A stretch of 15,390 bases of DNA from an uncultured Christensenellaceae bacterium (GTDB lineage Bacteria > Bacillota > Clostridia > Christensenellales > Borkfalkiaceae): the NCBI GenBank assembly GCA_910588615.1, contig CAJUOI010000036.1, forward strand, positions 1-15,390, read 5' to 3'. The notes below the pieces were generated by a model. The model was not told the origin of the DNA and ran no database searches. It saw nothing but the letters and a program-made list of their open reading frames with translations. Shown here piece by piece: positions 14,557 through 15,390 of this stretch. Each line of letters opens with the position of its first letter. Positions within the stretch are counted from its first letter, which is position 1. The position numbers were made by a program, and so were the translations under genes.

Positions 14557-15390
14557 TTATTCAGCGGGATTTTCCGTTTCCGTACCAGGACCGGGAGCAG
14601 GTTCGGGTTCCGGATCGGGCGTACTTGCGGCAACGAACGTAACGCCCAACGTTTTGTTTGCAGGATCGAGCGTGAACGTATAAGTTCCCGCGTTTACCGT
14701 CGTAAGATTACCGCCTTTCGTAATTTCCGTAACTCCCTCTGCAAGCGTCAGATTACCGCCGAACCAATCGATTTGTTTCGAAGTGTTCACTTCTCCGCTA
14801 GCATCTTCCGCAAAGGAACGGAACCCAAACTCGACGCCCGCCGCAAGAGTGATCGTCAGTTGATAAACGCCGTTCTGCCCCTCAACAGGCTTTAATTCGT
14901 ACTCGTCGGTAATAGGCGTATTCCACTCGGCATGCATACTGCCCTTGATATAGTAATGCAAAATTTCTACCGTCTGGTCGGGTTCTAAGCCTGTCGCGGG
15001 CGTGATGACGAATACGGGGGTTTCGCTGCTGTTATCGATCGTGAACGTATAAGTCCCCGCCGTCTTGACGGTTCCGTTTCCGCCGCTGGGAAGTACAATG
15101 TATCCCGTTTCGGCGCCTTCCGCCATTCTATAATAGGAAGCCGCACCGTAGTTCCAGTTTGCCCCCCCCGTCGTTGCACTCTTACAGGATACGACCTGGA
15201 ACTGCGCATTCTTTTCAAACGTTACTTCCAGACCGTTTTCGGGATCGATGTAAAATCCCTCTTTCACGTCCCATCCTGCGCCGTTAAAGCCGGAGCCAGC
15301 CAGATAAAATCCGTCTTGTACGAATTTATCGGGAAGTTCCGCAGGCTTCAAATCCGCTGCGGGAGTAAATACGAATTTGATATTCTCGCC
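14557..15390 (-). CDS. C-terminal part of a secreted protein with tandem beta-sandwich, probably starch-binding modules (5' end outside window)
   Basis: The frame is open to the right edge; the TTG at 15351 is not a likely start, because coding continues upstream (GENIKFVFTPAADLKP). About 278 residues are visible. Two modules end in nearly the same strand: AGTYTFTIDNSSETPVFVITPA (about 15060-14995) and AGTYTFTLDPANKTLGVTF (about 14691-14635), 123 residues apart. The first visible residues look like the end of a third. The second module contains YYIKGSMHAEW and VYQLTITLAAGVEFGFRSF. Aromatic Trp residues occur at positions like those of SusE/SusF-type or CBM-type sugar sites. A Pro/Glu/Gly-rich tail, PDPEPEPAPGPG, ends the protein, with no membrane segment or sorting motif. 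It may be a binding protein or the tail of an amylase or pullulanase; its own N-terminus would decide. Confidence 0.8.
   Translation of the reverse strand, partial: GENIKFVFTPAADLKPAELPDKFVQDGFYLAGSGFNGAGWDVKEGFYIDPENGLEVTFEKNAQFQVVSCKSATTGGANWNYGAASYYRMAEGAETGYIVLPSGGNGTVKTAGTYTFTIDNSSETPVFVITPATGLEPDQTVEILHYYIKGSMHAEWNTPITDEYELKPVEGQNGVYQLTITLAAGVEFGFRSFAEDASGEVNTSKQIDWFGGNLTLAEGVTEITKGGNLTTVNAGTYTFTLDPANKTLGVTFVAASTPDPEPEPAPGPGTETENPAE
14672..15060 (-). repeat. Repeated DNA segment marking duplicated modules
   Basis: GTGAACGTATAAGTTCCCGC (14672-14691) and GTGAACGTATAAGTCCCCGC (15041-15060) differ at one base in 20 and lie 369 bases, exactly 123 codons, apart in the same frame. They encode the shared AGTYTFT strand. 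Most of the remaining module sequence has diverged, so this is an old internal duplication with local conservation or gene conversion. Confidence 0.7.

Noticed and set aside
1..15390. CRISPR arrays, tRNA or rRNA genes, insertion sequences or phage genes
   Set aside because: I saw no regularly spaced repeats, cloverleaf genes, transposase or integrase motifs anywhere in the window.

Overview
The window looks like chromosomal DNA of a low-to-moderate GC Gram-positive bacterium, most likely a gut Clostridia relative. That view rests on strong GGAGG ribosome sites, lipobox-type lipoproteins in place of periplasmic proteins, a MsmX/MalK-type ATPase, a LacI-family repressor, and starch-binding modules like those of anaerobic gut Firmicutes. 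Placement below class level is inference; there is no rRNA or other marker gene here.

Almost everything is on the minus strand, so it reads from right to left. Right edge (15390-14557): the C-terminal part of a secreted or surface protein with tandem beta-rich, probably carbohydrate-binding modules, closed by a strong UUCG-loop terminator (14505-14542). Next comes a near-consensus promoter (14472-14444) and a leader with two LacI-type operator-like palindromes whose centres are 52 bp apart. From this promoter runs an apparent nine-gene maltodextrin/starch operon of about 13.7 kb: lipoprotein alpha-amylase with an N-terminal CBM41-like domain (14283-11887); uncharacterised lipoprotein with an InlB-like repeat (11874-11017); a short LacI-family regulator (10928-10131) preceded by a perfect 16-bp inverted repeat overlapping a possible internal promoter; cytoplasmic neopullulanase/cyclomaltodextrinase-type GH13 (10115-8385); maltodextrin-binding lipoprotein MalE (8388-7126); permeases MalF (7092-5578) and MalG (5578-4715); a MalK/MsmX ATPase with an extra C-terminal region of about 250 residues (4704-2803); and glycogen/maltodextrin phosphorylase (2799-550). 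The operon ends in a perfect 12-bp terminator hairpin at 501-537.

The genes form a coherent route. The anchored amylase, perhaps helped by the neighbouring lipoprotein and the right-edge module protein, cuts starch outside the cell. MalEFGK import the maltodextrins. The GH13 enzyme hydrolyses or debranches them and the phosphorylase releases glucose-1-phosphate. No 4-alpha-glucanotransferase or phosphoglucomutase lies in the window.

Left edge (1-500): about 220 bases between two terminators hold no convincing gene but can form mutually exclusive hairpins, suggesting a small RNA or attenuator. The last 220 bases encode, in an open minus frame without a standard start, a fragment of a papain-like (C1A) cysteine peptidase whose catalytic-cysteine part is absent.

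The least ordinary elements are the extended ABC ATPase, the short LacI protein with its palindromic upstream region, the uncharacterised operon lipoprotein, and the truncated peptidase next to the structured RNA region.
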